A stretch of DNA of 64,000 nucleotides from Streptomyces sp. AC512_CC834 (GTDB lineage: Bacteria > Actinomycetota > Actinomycetes > Streptomycetales > Streptomycetaceae): assembly GCF_019049325.1 (NCBI RefSeq), contig NZ_JAGMUO010000061.1, positions 1 through 64,000 on the forward strand. The letters run 5' to 3'. The position numbers and the translations under genes were made by a program. Each line of letters opens with the position of its first letter. Position 1 is the stretch's first letter. A model generated the notes under the pieces. That model worked only from the letters and a program-made list of their open reading frames with translations, ran no database searches and was not told the DNA's origin. This document shows, in pieces, positions 45,630-55,700 of the stretch.

Positions 45630-46394
45630 ATGTCTGCTGGCGGAATGTTGCGTACGCTGCGGGCCGCGGTGTTCGCGGCCGTCTGTGTCGTGCTCGCCGC
45701 CGTCGGCCACGTGCTGATGTCCGGGACCGGACTGCCCTGGTGGGTCCTGCTGTCCGGCCTCACCGCGGTCGGTGCCGTGGGCTGGTCCTTCGGCGGCCGG
45801 GAGCGGCGGCTGCCCACGGTGGCCGCTCTGACCGTGGCCGCGCAGACGGTCCTGCACATCGGCTTCACCCTTGCGCAGTGGGCGGCCCAGCCGTCCGCTG
45901 CGGCGCAGGGCACGCAGAGCGTGCAGCAGTGGGCGAGGTATCTGCTCTGCGGGGCCGAACCCACCCCCGCCCAGGCGGCCCGGGCCTACGACATCGCGCA
46001 GCGAGCCGGTCTGACGCAACACCTGCACCACACGTCCGGCCACGACACCGCAGCCGTGGCCTCCACGACGGGTACGCCGGGCGCATCGGGGATGTCCCAC
46101 GTGGGGCACATGACGGACACCACGTCCTGGGGCATGCTCGCCGCCCACCTGCTGGCCGCCGTCCTGTGCGGACTGTGGCTCGCCCAGGGGGAACGCGCGG
46201 CCTTCGCACTGGTACGCGCCTGCGCCGACCGCGCGTTCGTGCCGCTGCTGCTGGTGCTCACCGTCCTCGTGCCGCTGTCGCGTCCGCCCGCCTTGGGGCG
46301 GCCCGCCCGGCAGACTCGCCGGCTTCTGCGGCAGCGCCTGCTCGTCCACACCCTCGCCACCCGCGGCCCTCCCGGGGAGACCGCTGTCGCCTGA
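45630..46394 (+). CDS. membrane protein with His/Met-rich loop
   Basis: The protein has 254 residues from ATG 45630. There are five hydrophobic segments: AAVFAAVCVVLAAVGHVLM, PWWVLLSGLTAVGAVGW, VAALTVAAQTVLHIGF, a fourth (GMLAAHLLAAVLCGLWLA), and FVPLLLVLTVLVPL. Between segments 3 and 4 is a His/Met-rich loop (TQHLHHTSGHD ... GMSHVGHMTDTTSW) typical of copper-handling exterior domains. A sigma factor gene follows. The role in metal sensing or transport is inferred from composition and position only. Confidence 0.65.
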   Translation: MSAGGMLRTLRAAVFAAVCVVLAAVGHVLMSGTGLPWWVLLSGLTAVGAVGWSFGGRERRLPTVAALTVAAQTVLHIGFTLAQWAAQPSAAAQGTQSVQQWARYLLCGAEPTPAQAARAYDIAQRAGLTQHLHHTSGHDTAAVASTTGTPGASGMSHVGHMTDTTSWGMLAAHLLAAVLCGLWLAQGERAAFALVRACADRAFVPLLLVLTVLVPLSRPPALGRPARQTRRLLRQRLLVHTLATRGPPGETAVA

Positions 46395-46547
46395 CAGCCG
46401 GTTCACCGTCGTCGCCTCCCTGCGCCGGCGGTCTCCCGTGCGCGCGTCCGCGCGGACGGGTCTCCCACCTGTGCGGCGGGCCCACGGCCCCCGGGCCCCT
46501 CCCCGCCACCGCCGTACGGGATCTTGCCGAGGAAGGACCACGGGACC

Positions 46548-47144
46548 ATGAGCCCTGCCCTGCCCGCCGTGACCGACGAGACGGTCACCGCATGGGCGCT
46601 CGCCGCCGCCGGCGGCGACAGCGAAGCGGTCGACCGCTTCGTGCGCGCCCTCCAGCGCGACGTACTGCGCTATGTGGCGTACCTCGCCGACGACGCACAG
46701 GCCGCCGACGACCTCGCCCAGGACACGTTCCTACGGGCGCTGACCTCCCTGCACCGGTTCGAGGGCCGTTCCTCGGCCCGCGTGTGGCTGCTCTCGATCG
46801 CCCGCCGGGCGGTCGCCGACAGCCTGCGGGGGGCCGCCCGCCGTCCGAAGACGGCCAACACCCCCGACTGGGAGGACATGGTCGAACGCGCCCAGCCGAG
46901 CGGACTGCCGGGCTTCGACGACGGAGTCGCCCTGATGCACCTGGTCGATGCCCTGCCCCGCGACCGGCGTGAGGCCTTCCTGCTCACGCAGGTGTACGGC
47001 CTGCCGTACGCGGACGCCGCGAAGGTGGCCCGGTGCCCGGTCGGCACCATCCGCTCCCGCGTCGCCCGGGCCCGGCTGAACCTGGCCGAGATGATGGCCG
47101 ACGAGCCCGGCACCACCCGCCGGTACGAACCGGCCGCGGCCTGA
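46548..47144 (+). CDS. ECF sigma factor (SigC-like)
   Basis: The product has 198 residues from ATG 46548. Region 2 is AAGGDSEAVDRFVRALQRDV, YVAYLADDAQAADDLAQDTF and RFEGRSSARVWLLSIARR. Region 4 is LPRDRREAFLLTQVYGLPYADAAKVARCPVGTIRSRVARARLNL. No anti-sigma factor gene is adjacent, unless the membrane protein upstream serves as one. SigC-type sigmas in actinobacteria have been linked to copper, which fits the neighbouring CopZ and His/Met-rich genes. Confidence 0.9.
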   Translation: MSPALPAVTDETVTAWALAAAGGDSEAVDRFVRALQRDVLRYVAYLADDAQAADDLAQDTFLRALTSLHRFEGRSSARVWLLSIARRAVADSLRGAARRPKTANTPDWEDMVERAQPSGLPGFDDGVALMHLVDALPRDRREAFLLTQVYGLPYADAAKVARCPVGTIRSRVARARLNLAEMMADEPGTTRRYEPAAA

Positions 47145-47163
47145 CGGACCGGCACGTCCGAGT

Positions 47164-47187
47164 CCGCGTGCCCGCCCGGGCACGCGG
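47164..47187. terminator. terminator behind the sigma factor gene
   Basis: Perfect 10-bp stem (47164-47173 with 47178-47187) with a four-base loop, 20 bases after the stop. Confidence 0.6.
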
Positions 47188-47254
47188 GCCGCACACCGCC
47201 ATGGCGGCATCTCCCCGTACGCATCACGCTCACCGATCCTGCTGACGAGGTAAG

Positions 47255-47556
47255 CGCTTTGATCGCACAGGAGTAGTTCGACCCGGTCCAGGTTCTGGCC
47301 CGGGCACTGGTGGACGCGGTATCCGAAGGCCGGGTGTCCGGCGGGAGGCTGAACATCAGTCCTCCGCCGGCCCGCACCGGCTGTCCGCCGATGGTGAGGT
47401 CTTCCCGGGCCACGCGCACGATCACGTTGTCGGCGATGGCGGGGTAGAGCTGGTCGGGGTGGCGCAGCAGGGTCAGGGTACTCAGGGCGGTCGTGCCCGC
47501 GGTGGTCTCGTGACCGGCCACCAGCAGTGCCATCGCCATGGGGACGGCTTCCTCGA
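47255..47556 (-). pseudogene. cytochrome P450 remnant
   Basis: The minus strand reads EEAVPMAMALLVAGHETTAG and TLTLLRHPDQL (I-helix with the oxygen-binding groove), then jumps to VRVAREDLTIGGQPVRAG and, in another frame, HPAFGYRVHQCPGQNLDRVE with the haem-binding Cys. The K-helix ExxR stretch (about 35 residues), the meander and both ends are missing. The 5' break abuts the TetR relic on the other strand. It is not functional. Confidence 0.75.
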
Positions 47557-48053
47557 GAAGGGCAAGTCCGAGCTGTTGCTCGCCGGACTCGACGACAATT
47601 GCCGTGAGTTGGCCGGACGTATGCGTCAAGCGGCACAGTCGGCGCCCGGCTCCGATCCGTGGACGGCTCTGCGGGCCACCGTCGACACATACTGCCGATT
47701 CGCCACGCGGCAGCGGCAGCGCCACCGGCTCATGTTCCACATCGGGCCGACGCCGGCAGAGCCGCGGCCGGCCGGAGCGCACCCGGGAATCCACGTGATG
47801 GCTGTCCGGCGCGAGGCCGTCCACGGATACCTGACCGACCCGTCCGCGGGTCCCGAAGGGAACCCGGGCGCCTCCTCACTGACGGCGGAGGAGATGACAC
47901 GGCTGTTGTGGAGCGGCCTGCACGGACCGTTCGGCATCCGGTGGATCACCACGCACGACGAGCCGGCCCAACAACCCCTGGCCCCACTGCAGAGCGCCCT
48001 GCTCGTCTCCCTGTTCGGCCGCTGCCGACCCTCGCCCGGATCCGGCGTCATGA
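47557..48053 (+). pseudogene. TetR-family regulator without its DNA-binding domain
   Basis: From about 47557 the plus strand reads GKSELLLAGLDDNCRELAGR, then a TetR C-terminal domain (WTALRATVDTYCRFATRQRQ, HRLMFHIGPTP, LTAEEMTRLLWSGLHGPFG). The helix-turn-helix that should precede it is replaced by the P450 relic, and no start or natural stop remains. Probably the former regulator of a gene lost in the same rearrangement. Confidence 0.7.
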
Positions 48054-48060
48054 CGGGGCC

Positions 48061-49275
48061 TCAACCCATCATCAGCGCGGACGCGCGAGGCGCGAGGAAG
48101 TGGTCCATCACCAGTTCGGCGGCGCCGACGGCGGCCACCTGGTCGCCCACGGCGGATCCCTGCACCATGACCCGCTCGCGCGCCACCAGTTCGCGACCGA
48201 CGAGGTCGGGTACGACCGGGAGGAACTCCGGGCTGAGCCGGCTCCACAGCGGTCCGCCGATCACGACCCGCGGCACGTCCAGCAGGTTCACCAGCACGCC
48301 GAGGCCGACCGCGACCCGGCGTGCCGCGCGTCGCAGGATGCGGGAGGCGACGGCGTCGCCCGCGGACGCGAGGTCGCACAGCGTGGAGCAGGCGTCGTCG
48401 ACGGCGACGTAGTCGTTCAGGTTCGGCAGCGGCATCAGGCCCACTCGGGCGGCCTGGAGCACGAGCGCCTCCGGAACGCAGGCGGCGGCCAGGCCGCCGC
48501 GGCGGCCGCTCCACTCCAGCTGTTCGGCATCGGGGTCGACGAGCAGGTCACCGACCTCGCCGATGTTGTTCGTGGAGCCGCGGACGACGTGGTTGTCCAG
48601 CACGACCGAGGCGCCCACACCCGATCCCAGGTAGAGGAAGACGAAGGTGTTCGACCTCTCCTCGGAAGAGCGGAGCTCCGCCGTGGCAGCGGCCGTGACG
48701 TCCTTGTCGAGGAGGACGGGCAGCCCGGTCGCTTCGTGGAGGTCCGCGCGGAGTCGGACGTTGCGCCAGTTGGGCAGCTGGGGCGGGTCGAGCAGGAGAC
48801 CGGCGTCGACGTCGAGCGGTCCCGGGGCCGCGATGCCCAGCCCGAGCACCTGGGCTCTGTCAATGCCCGCCTCGGTGATCAGACCGTCGACTGCGTCGGC
48901 GATGAAGGTGGTCGTCTCCGACGGGTTCGTGGCCTGCGGCGTGCGTTCCTGGCGTCCCAACCGCACCTGGCCGTCGAGATCGAGGAGTACGACAGTCAGT
49001 CGGGCGGGGTCGATGTGCACACCGACCGAGTACGCTCCGTCCGGCTCGATGACCAACGGGATGCTCGGGCGGCCCCGGGCGTTGCCCTCCGGCGCGCTTT
49101 CACGGATCAGCCGGTCGTCGATCAGTCGACGGGTGATGTTGGAGATGGTCTGGGAGCTCAGACCGGACTCGCGCTGCAGGTCGGCTCGGCTGACCCCGGG
49201 CGACCGGCGGACCACGTCCAGCACCACCGCCTGGTTGTAGTCCGCCAGCCGGAGCTGGTTGCTCCCTCGCCGCAT
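48061..49275 (-). CDS. ROK-family transcriptional regulator
   Basis: The protein has 404 residues from ATG 49275. An N-terminal winged helix (LADYNQAVVLDVVRRSPGVSR, LQRESGLSSQTISNITRRLI) joins the ROK sugar-kinase-like domain (YSVGVHIDPARLTVVLLDL, VLGLGIAAPGPLD, FLYLGSGVGASVVLDNHVV, IGEVGDLLV). The zinc-binding CxCGxxGC consensus of active ROK kinases is absent, so it is a regulator, not a kinase. It diverges from the sugar ABC operon and should sense the imported sugar or its phosphate. Confidence 0.93.
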   Translation of the reverse strand: MRRGSNQLRLADYNQAVVLDVVRRSPGVSRADLQRESGLSSQTISNITRRLIDDRLIRESAPEGNARGRPSIPLVIEPDGAYSVGVHIDPARLTVVLLDLDGQVRLGRQERTPQATNPSETTTFIADAVDGLITEAGIDRAQVLGLGIAAPGPLDVDAGLLLDPPQLPNWRNVRLRADLHEATGLPVLLDKDVTAAATAELRSSEERSNTFVFLYLGSGVGASVVLDNHVVRGSTNNIGEVGDLLVDPDAEQLEWSGRRGGLAAACVPEALVLQAARVGLMPLPNLNDYVAVDDACSTLCDLASAGDAVASRILRRAARRVAVGLGVLVNLLDVPRVVIGGPLWSRLSPEFLPVVPDLVGRELVARERVMVQGSAVGDQVAAVGAAELVMDHFLAPRASALMMG

Positions 49276-49423
49276 GCAAACCTCCGCACGTCCGTCGAGG
49301 ACCGGCGATCAACACAGACCTCGAGTTATTTAATCAAGTGGATCGATGATAGATGTCGGCGAGGTGGTCCCGTCCAGCCCGTCCAGGTGTCACGCAACCT
49401 GCCCAAGTGCTGCACAGAAACCC

Positions 49424-49453
49424 TTGACGAAGTACAAGTCGGGTACTTACGAT
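49424..49453 (+). promoter_or_regulatory. promoter and ROK operator candidate of the sugar operon
   Basis: TTGACG (49424-49429) and TACGAT (49448-49453) are spaced by 18 bases and match -35/-10 consensus well. A perfect inverted repeat AAGTAC-N7-GTACTT is exactly 49430-49448 between them, where a bound repressor would block RNA polymerase. About 70 bases downstream is the binding-protein ATG. Confidence 0.55.
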
Positions 49454-49521
49454 CGCTCGAACTTTACCCTATCCGATGGATAAAAGCATGGGGCGGAACC
49501 ACAGTCAGGAGAGGTGACGCA

Positions 49522-50859
49522 ATGGGGCGCAACCGTGTCCTTGCCAGTGCCGCGGCCGGAATGCTGCTGGGAGGGGCACTGACGGCCTGCTCGAGCTCAG
49601 GGGGAGAGGAGGGCCCGGTGACCATCAAACTGCTGGAGTACCAGGAGGCCCGTGCCGAGGTCGTCAAGGACCTCATCCCCGCGTTCGAGAAGGCGATGGC
49701 CAAGCAGGGGCGGGAGGTCGAGGTCGAGCTGGTCACCGACCCACTCACCGACGAGCAGTTCCGGACCAAGATCACGCAAGAGCTGCACTCCGGCTCCGCG
49801 CCGGACGTCATGGACATGGGCGGCAGCTACGTAACCGGTCTGGCCGGAGCCGGCTATCTGCTGAACCTCGACGACCACCTGGACGAGTGGGACGGCTGGG
49901 ACCAGTACTACCCCTCGGTGAAGGACGGCGCCCGACAGCCCGACGGCAGCTTCTACTCCGTCCCGCACGAAGCGAGCATCCAGAGCCTCTTCTACCGCAA
50001 GGACGTGCTCAAGAGGTTGGGCGTCGACACCTCGCAGCCGCGTACGTGGGACGAGCTGATCGGCAGGCTGAAACAGGTCCGTGCCAAGACCGGTGAGGCT
50101 CCCCTCGTCATTCCCGCCGGCACCGCCTGGGGCGGCGGGTCGTGGTCGGAGGGCTTCCTGCCCGTCATGGCCGGTACCGGCAGCACCTTCTACGACGCCA
50201 AGTCCAAGAAGTGGGACCTCGAGAGCGAAGGGCTGTCGGCCACCTTCGACCTGTACGACAACCTCGTCGACGCCGACCTGCTCCCGGTCCGGGACCTGCA
50301 GAACCCGAATCCCTGGGAGGCGACGAAGTACGAGAAGTTCGTCGAGGGCACGCTCCCGGTCGCGGCCCAGGGCAGCTGGGGATGGAAGTACGACTGGGGT
50401 CCCGAAGGCGCGGCGCCGATCGAGGACGTGCGCGAGAAGGTCGGCACCTGGGACTACCCGGCTCTGGTCGCGGGCACAAAACCCTACTCGGTCGGCGGTG
50501 GCGGCTTCGGCTACAGCGTCAACGCCGACAGCCCCCACGCCGACGCGGCCGTCGAGCTGGTGAAGTGGCTCAGTTCCGGGACGGCCCTGGCCGAGCAACT
50601 GGCCGCGGTGGGGGCGATCGCACCGCGCAAGGACCTGGCCGACACCGCCCCGTACAAGGACGAGCCGTCACTGATCGAGGCGGAGCGCAAGCTGAAGACC
50701 AGTGTGCAGCCACCGCGGGGCGACGGCGAGGACCAGGTGTCCCAGGCGGTCCAGAGCGCGACGGAGAAGATACTGTCCGGCGACGCGGACGGCCCCGAGG
50801 CCGCGGACGCCTTCGCGGACGAGGCCAAGGAGTTGCTCGGCGACCGGGCGGCGCGATGA
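49522..50859 (+). CDS. sugar ABC substrate-binding lipoprotein
   Basis: The product has 445 residues from ATG 49522 with AGGAGAGG. Lipobox LTAC gives Cys23. The extracellular family-1 fold shows TIKLLEYQEARAEVVKDLIP, TDEQFRTKITQELHSGSAPD, SFYSVPHEASIQSLFYRKD, a tryptophan-rich sugar site (WGGGSWSEGF, GSWGWKYDW) and the GGGGFGYSVNADS hinge. It heads the operon SBP/permease/permease and precedes two glycosidases, so the ligand is probably a mannose-containing oligosaccharide. Confidence 0.93.
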   Translation: MGRNRVLASAAAGMLLGGALTACSSSGGEEGPVTIKLLEYQEARAEVVKDLIPAFEKAMAKQGREVEVELVTDPLTDEQFRTKITQELHSGSAPDVMDMGGSYVTGLAGAGYLLNLDDHLDEWDGWDQYYPSVKDGARQPDGSFYSVPHEASIQSLFYRKDVLKRLGVDTSQPRTWDELIGRLKQVRAKTGEAPLVIPAGTAWGGGSWSEGFLPVMAGTGSTFYDAKSKKWDLESEGLSATFDLYDNLVDADLLPVRDLQNPNPWEATKYEKFVEGTLPVAAQGSWGWKYDWGPEGAAPIEDVREKVGTWDYPALVAGTKPYSVGGGGFGYSVNADSPHADAAVELVKWLSSGTALAEQLAAVGAIAPRKDLADTAPYKDEPSLIEAERKLKTSVQPPRGDGEDQVSQAVQSATEKILSGDADGPEAADAFADEAKELLGDRAAR

Positions 50860-51767
50860 CCGCGGTCGAGGCCCCCGCCGGGCGAGCGGGCCGGCGACGG
50901 CGCGCGCGCTGGGCACTGCCCCTGTTCCTGGGGCCCTCGGTCGTCCTGATCGCGGTCTTCGTCATCGCCCCCGCCGGCTACGGCCTCTATCTCGCCCTCA
51001 CCAACACGCAGTTGACCGGCTTCGCCGCCCGTGACCCGCAGTTCGTGGGGCTGGACAACTTCCGAAACCTGCTCGGCTCCAAGGACTTCCTCTCCTCGCT
51101 GGGCCGCACCGGTGAGTTCGTGTTCTGGTCGGCCATCGTCGGGCAGACGGTACTCGGCATGCTCGCCGCACTGCTGCTGCGCCAGAAATGGCTTCGCGGC
51201 AAGGGCGTGTTCGGGGCGCTGGTGCTGCTGCCGATGGTGGTCCCGGAGGTCGTCGCGTCGCTGACCTGGGCGAGCGTCCTGTCCTCCGACGAGGACGGCA
51301 CCTTCAACCGGCTGCTCTCACTGTTCGGCAGCGGGGCGGCGGCTCCGCTGCAGGACTCGCCGCTGACGTCGATCGTCATCATCAATGTGTGGCGCGGTAT
51401 CGCCTTTGCCATGATCATGTTCCAGGCCGCCCTCGAGGACGTCCCCGACGAGCTGATCGAGGCCTCGCGGATGGACGGTGCGAGCGCGCTCCAGGTCTTC
51501 CGGTACATCACCCTGCCACTGATCCGCGGTCCGGTCTTCCTCTACCTGCTGCTCACCACCATCACGACGGTCGGCGTCTTCGGCCTGGTCTACTTCCTGA
51601 CCCAGGGGGGTCCCGGACAGGAGACGGAGCTGGCCTCCATCTACGTCTTCCAACGTGCCTTCCAGTACTCGCAGATCGGCTTGGGCAGTGCCGCCTCGGT
51701 GATCCTTCTCGTCCTGCTGACGGTCCTGGGCCTGACCTACGCCCGGCTGTCCAAGGTGGAGGTCTGA
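50856..51767 (+). CDS. sugar ABC permease (MalF-like)
   Basis: The protein has 303 residues; its ATG overlaps the upstream stop. Six helices (LPLFLGPSVVLIAVFVIAPA, FWSAIVGQTVLGMLAALLL, VLLPMVVPEVVASLTW and others) and the EAA loop ELIEASRMDGASALQVFRYI (LPL) that docks the ATPase. No ATPase gene is in the operon; Streptomyces CUT1 importers use the shared MsiK ATPase encoded elsewhere. Confidence 0.95.
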   Translation: MTAVEAPAGRAGRRRRARWALPLFLGPSVVLIAVFVIAPAGYGLYLALTNTQLTGFAARDPQFVGLDNFRNLLGSKDFLSSLGRTGEFVFWSAIVGQTVLGMLAALLLRQKWLRGKGVFGALVLLPMVVPEVVASLTWASVLSSDEDGTFNRLLSLFGSGAAAPLQDSPLTSIVIINVWRGIAFAMIMFQAALEDVPDELIEASRMDGASALQVFRYITLPLIRGPVFLYLLLTTITTVGVFGLVYFLTQGGPGQETELASIYVFQRAFQYSQIGLGSAASVILLVLLTVLGLTYARLSKVEV

Positions 51768-52651
51768 TGACGGCCACGACAACGGTCGAACCCCGCAAGT
51801 CCGCCGAACCCGCCGGCCCGCGTCGCCGTACGCCGACGCGGACGCGAGTGCAACACGCGTTGCAGTACGTCCTGATGGTGCTGCTGGCGCTGTTCTGCGT
51901 CGTACCGTTCGCGTGGGTCGTGTTCACGGCGGTGGACGCCGACGGAGGACCCACAGTCGGTCTTCCGGCGTTCACGCTGGACAACTTCGTCCGGTTCTTC
52001 ACGGACGGCGACACGCCCCGACTGTTCCTGAACAGTGTCATCGTGTCGTTCGCGGCGACCGCCCTGAACCTGGCCTGTGGCGTCTTCGGTGCCTACGGGC
52101 TGTCCCGCTACCGGTTCCGCGGGCGGCGGACCTTCATGTTCGCGATCCTGCTGATCCGGGTGATCCCGCCGCCGGCGACGATCGTGGCCCTGTACCTGCT
52201 GATGGTCAAGATGCACCTGGACGACAGCTACCTGGGTCTGATCCTGGTGGAGGCCGCGTCGGCGCTGCCGATCACCCTGTGGCTGCTGAAGGGGACGATC
52301 GACGCCGTTCCGTTCGAGCTGGAGGAGGCGGCCTGGCTGGACGGGTGCACGCGGTTCAGCGCCGTCCGCCGGATCGTCCTGCCGTTGGTCGGGCCCGGGA
52401 TGGGCGCCGCGGCGATGCTGACGTTCATGGCCGTGTGGGGGGACTTCCTCACGCCGCTGGTGTTGTTGCAGTCGCCGGATCTGTATCCACTCTCCATCGG
52501 TCTGTTCCGCGCGTTCACCGCCTTCAACCAGGTCGACTGGGGTGTGCTCGCCGCGAGTTCCGTCGTCTACACGGTGCCACCGGCCGTGCTCTACGTCTTC
52601 CTGCGACGGCATCTGATGCATTCGAACCTCAGCGGCGCCATCAAGAGCTGA
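51767..52651 (+). CDS. sugar ABC permease (MalG-like)
   Basis: The product has 294 residues, overlapping the previous stop by one base (TGATG). Six helices (YVLMVLLALFCVVPFAWVVF to VVYTVPPAVLYVFL) and the EAA motif EEAAWLDGCTRFSAVRRIVL. The periplasmic-type loop is short. It is translationally coupled to its partner. Confidence 0.95.
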   Translation: MTATTTVEPRKSAEPAGPRRRTPTRTRVQHALQYVLMVLLALFCVVPFAWVVFTAVDADGGPTVGLPAFTLDNFVRFFTDGDTPRLFLNSVIVSFAATALNLACGVFGAYGLSRYRFRGRRTFMFAILLIRVIPPPATIVALYLLMVKMHLDDSYLGLILVEAASALPITLWLLKGTIDAVPFELEEAAWLDGCTRFSAVRRIVLPLVGPGMGAAAMLTFMAVWGDFLTPLVLLQSPDLYPLSIGLFRAFTAFNQVDWGVLAASSVVYTVPPAVLYVFLRRHLMHSNLSGAIKS

Positions 52652-52714
52652 CGGCTCCCGAACGCCGTCCTGCCCGAAAACACCGTCCAGCAGTAAGTAT
52701 GAGGAGACGCTCTC

Positions 52715-55700
52715 TTGGTTGACGACAACCCGAACGGCCGGGTGCAGCTCGACGCCACCGCGCTGGCGATGCTTCGGGTTCGGCGCTTCACCAGGTTCCG
52801 GATCCGGCCCGCCGTCTACCGCGACAGCTGTCCGACCACGATCACCGCGTGGACGGTCGGAGGTGAGCCCGTGCCGTTCGCCGCCGCCGTCACGCAGACG
52901 TACCGGCCCTTCGCGCCCGGTCAGCCGTGGGGACGGCCCTGGGACACCACCTGGTTCGACGTCCGCGGCGAGGTGCCCGAGGACTGGGCCGCGTCGGGGG
53001 CCGAACTCGTCGTCGATCTCGGCTTCACCGGCGATCAGCCGGGTTTCCAGGCCGAGGCGATGGTCTACCGGCCGGACGGTGAGATCATCAAGGCGATCGA
53101 GCCCTACAACTCCTGGGTCGCGCTGCCCGATCCCGGGCCCTTCCGGCTGCTGATCGAGGCGGCCGCGAACCCCATCGTCCAGGTGCCCTACGAGTACGAA
53201 CCCACGGCGATGGGCGACAGGGCGACCGCCGGGGACGAACCGCTGTACCGGCTCACCGACCTGTCGGTCGCCGCCCGCGACCAGGAGGTGTGGGAACTGC
53301 TCCAGGACGTGACCGCTCTCGACGGGTTGGTCGACGTGCTTCCGGAGCAGGGAGCGCGGCGGGCGGAGATCGTGCACGCCCTGGAGCGGATGGTCGACGT
53401 CATGGACCCCGAAGACGTGGCCGGCACCGCCGCGCGTGGACGGGAGGTCCTCGCACCGGTGCTGGCCGGCCGCGCGGCGGACAGCTCGCTGATCGTGTCC
53501 GCGGTCGGGCACGCCCACATCGACTGCGCATGGCTGTGGCCGACGCGGGAGACGGTACGGAAGGTGGCGCGGACGTTCGCCAACGTGCTGGATCTCGGCG
53601 AACGCCACCCGGAGTTCGTGTTCGCCGCGTCGTCGGCGCAGCAGTACGCCTGGCTCAAGGACACCCAGCCGCGCCTGTTCGAACGGGTCCGCCGGGCGGT
53701 GGCCGACGGTGTCATCCGCCCCGTCGGCGGCATGTGGGTCGAGTCGGACACCAACATGCCCGGCGGTGAGGCACTGGTCCGCCAGTTCGTGCTCGGCAAG
53801 CGCTTCTTCGCCGAGGAGTTCGGCGTGGACAGCGAGGAGGTGTGGCTGCCCGACTCGTTCGGATACACCGCGGCCATGCCGCAGATCGCCCGGGCCGCGG
53901 GCGCCCGGTACTTCCTCACCCAGAAGCCGTCCTGGAACGAGATCAACCCGATGCCCCACTCCAGCTTCCACTGGGAGGGCATCGACGGATCCCGGGTCTT
54001 CACCCACTTCCCGCCGGCCGAGACCTACAACTCCGATCTCGGCGCCGCCGACCTCGCCCGCACCGAACGGACCTTCCGGCAGAAGGGCAAGGCACGACAC
54101 GTCCTCGGGCTGTACGGATGGGGCGACGGCGGTGGCGGCCCCACCCGGGAGATGCTGGCCGCGGCCGAACGCAAGCGCGACCTCGACGGATCCCCACGGG
54201 TGCGGATGGACGATCCCGGCAGCTTCTTCCGCACCGCCGAGGCGGAACTGCCCGCACCGCCGGTGTGGGTGGGCGAGATGTATCTCGAACTGCACCGCGG
54301 CACACTGATCTCCCAGGCGCGGAGCAAGCGCGGCAACCGCCGCAGCGAAGCCCTGCTCCGCGAGGCCGAGCTGTGGGCGGCGACCGCGGCCGTGCGCCGG
54401 GGAGCCCGGTACCCGTACGACGAGCTGCGGCGGATCTGGGAGACGGTGCTGCTGCTGCAGTTCCACGACATCCTGCCGGGCACCTCCATCGCCTGGGTCC
54501 ACCAGGAGGCCGAGGCGGAGTACGAGCGGGTGGCGAACGAGCTGACGACCATGATCACGACCGCCCTCGACGCACTGCGCGGTGATGCCGCAGCCCGCGC
54601 GGACACGGCCGGCACCCTGGTCGCCGCCAACGCCGGCCCGTACGCGCGGCGCGGCGTACCGGCCATGGGTCTCGGACCGGCGACAGAGGCCCCGGCGGCC
54701 GTGCCGCGTCACCAAAACGACCGGATCGTGCTCGACGACGGGACGCTGCACGTGGAGATCGATCGCCGCGGCACACTCGTGTCCGTCCGCGATCTGCACG
54801 CGGACCGGGAACTGCTGCCCTCCGGTGTCGCGGGCGGTGTCCTCCAGCTCTTCCGCGACACCCCGCGGGAGTGGGACGCCTGGGACATCAACGACGAGGA
54901 CAAGCGCAGTGGCAGTGACCTCGTCGAGCCGGCGTCGATCGACATCGTCGACGACGCGGTGGTGGTGCGGCACGAGCGCGGACAGACGGTGATCACCACG
55001 TCCGTCCGGCTGTCCGAGGGCCGGATCGACTACGCCTTCGACATCGACTGGCACGAGTCGCAGAAGCTGCTCAAACTCGCCTTCCCGCTGGACATCCGCA
55101 CCGACCGGGCCACCTCGGAGATCCAGTTCGGCCATCTGCACCGGCCGGTCCACCAGAACACCTCCTGGGACGCCGCCCGGTTCGAGACCGTCGCGCACCG
55201 GTGGATCCACGTCGGCGAGCCCGGCTACGGCGTCGCCATCGCCAACGACGTGGTCTACGGCCATGACATCCGAGGCGGGCAGGCGCCCGACGGCCGGCCC
55301 ATGACAACGGCCCGTCTCTCGCTCCTGCGCGCGCCGCGCTACCCGGACCCGAACGCGGACCAGGGGCGACACACGTTCTCCGTCAGCGTGCGCCCCGGCG
55401 GGATACCCGACGCGGTCGCGGACGGCTACGCCCTGCAGCTTCCGCCGCGCACGGCGCCGGGCACCGCCGTCGAGCCGCTGCTCGAGGTGAGCGATCGAGC
55501 CGTCGTCGTGGAGAGCGTCAAACTCGCCGAGGACCGCTCCGGAGATCTCGTCGTGCGCCTGTACGAGGCCCACGGCAACCGCTCCCGCGCGACCGTGCGG
55601 ACCGCGTTCTCCTGGAGCGAGGCCGTCGCCACCGACCTGCTGGAGCGTGCCGTGGACAGTGCGGCGGTCCGCGCGGCGGCACCCGGCACCGAGGTCGCGC

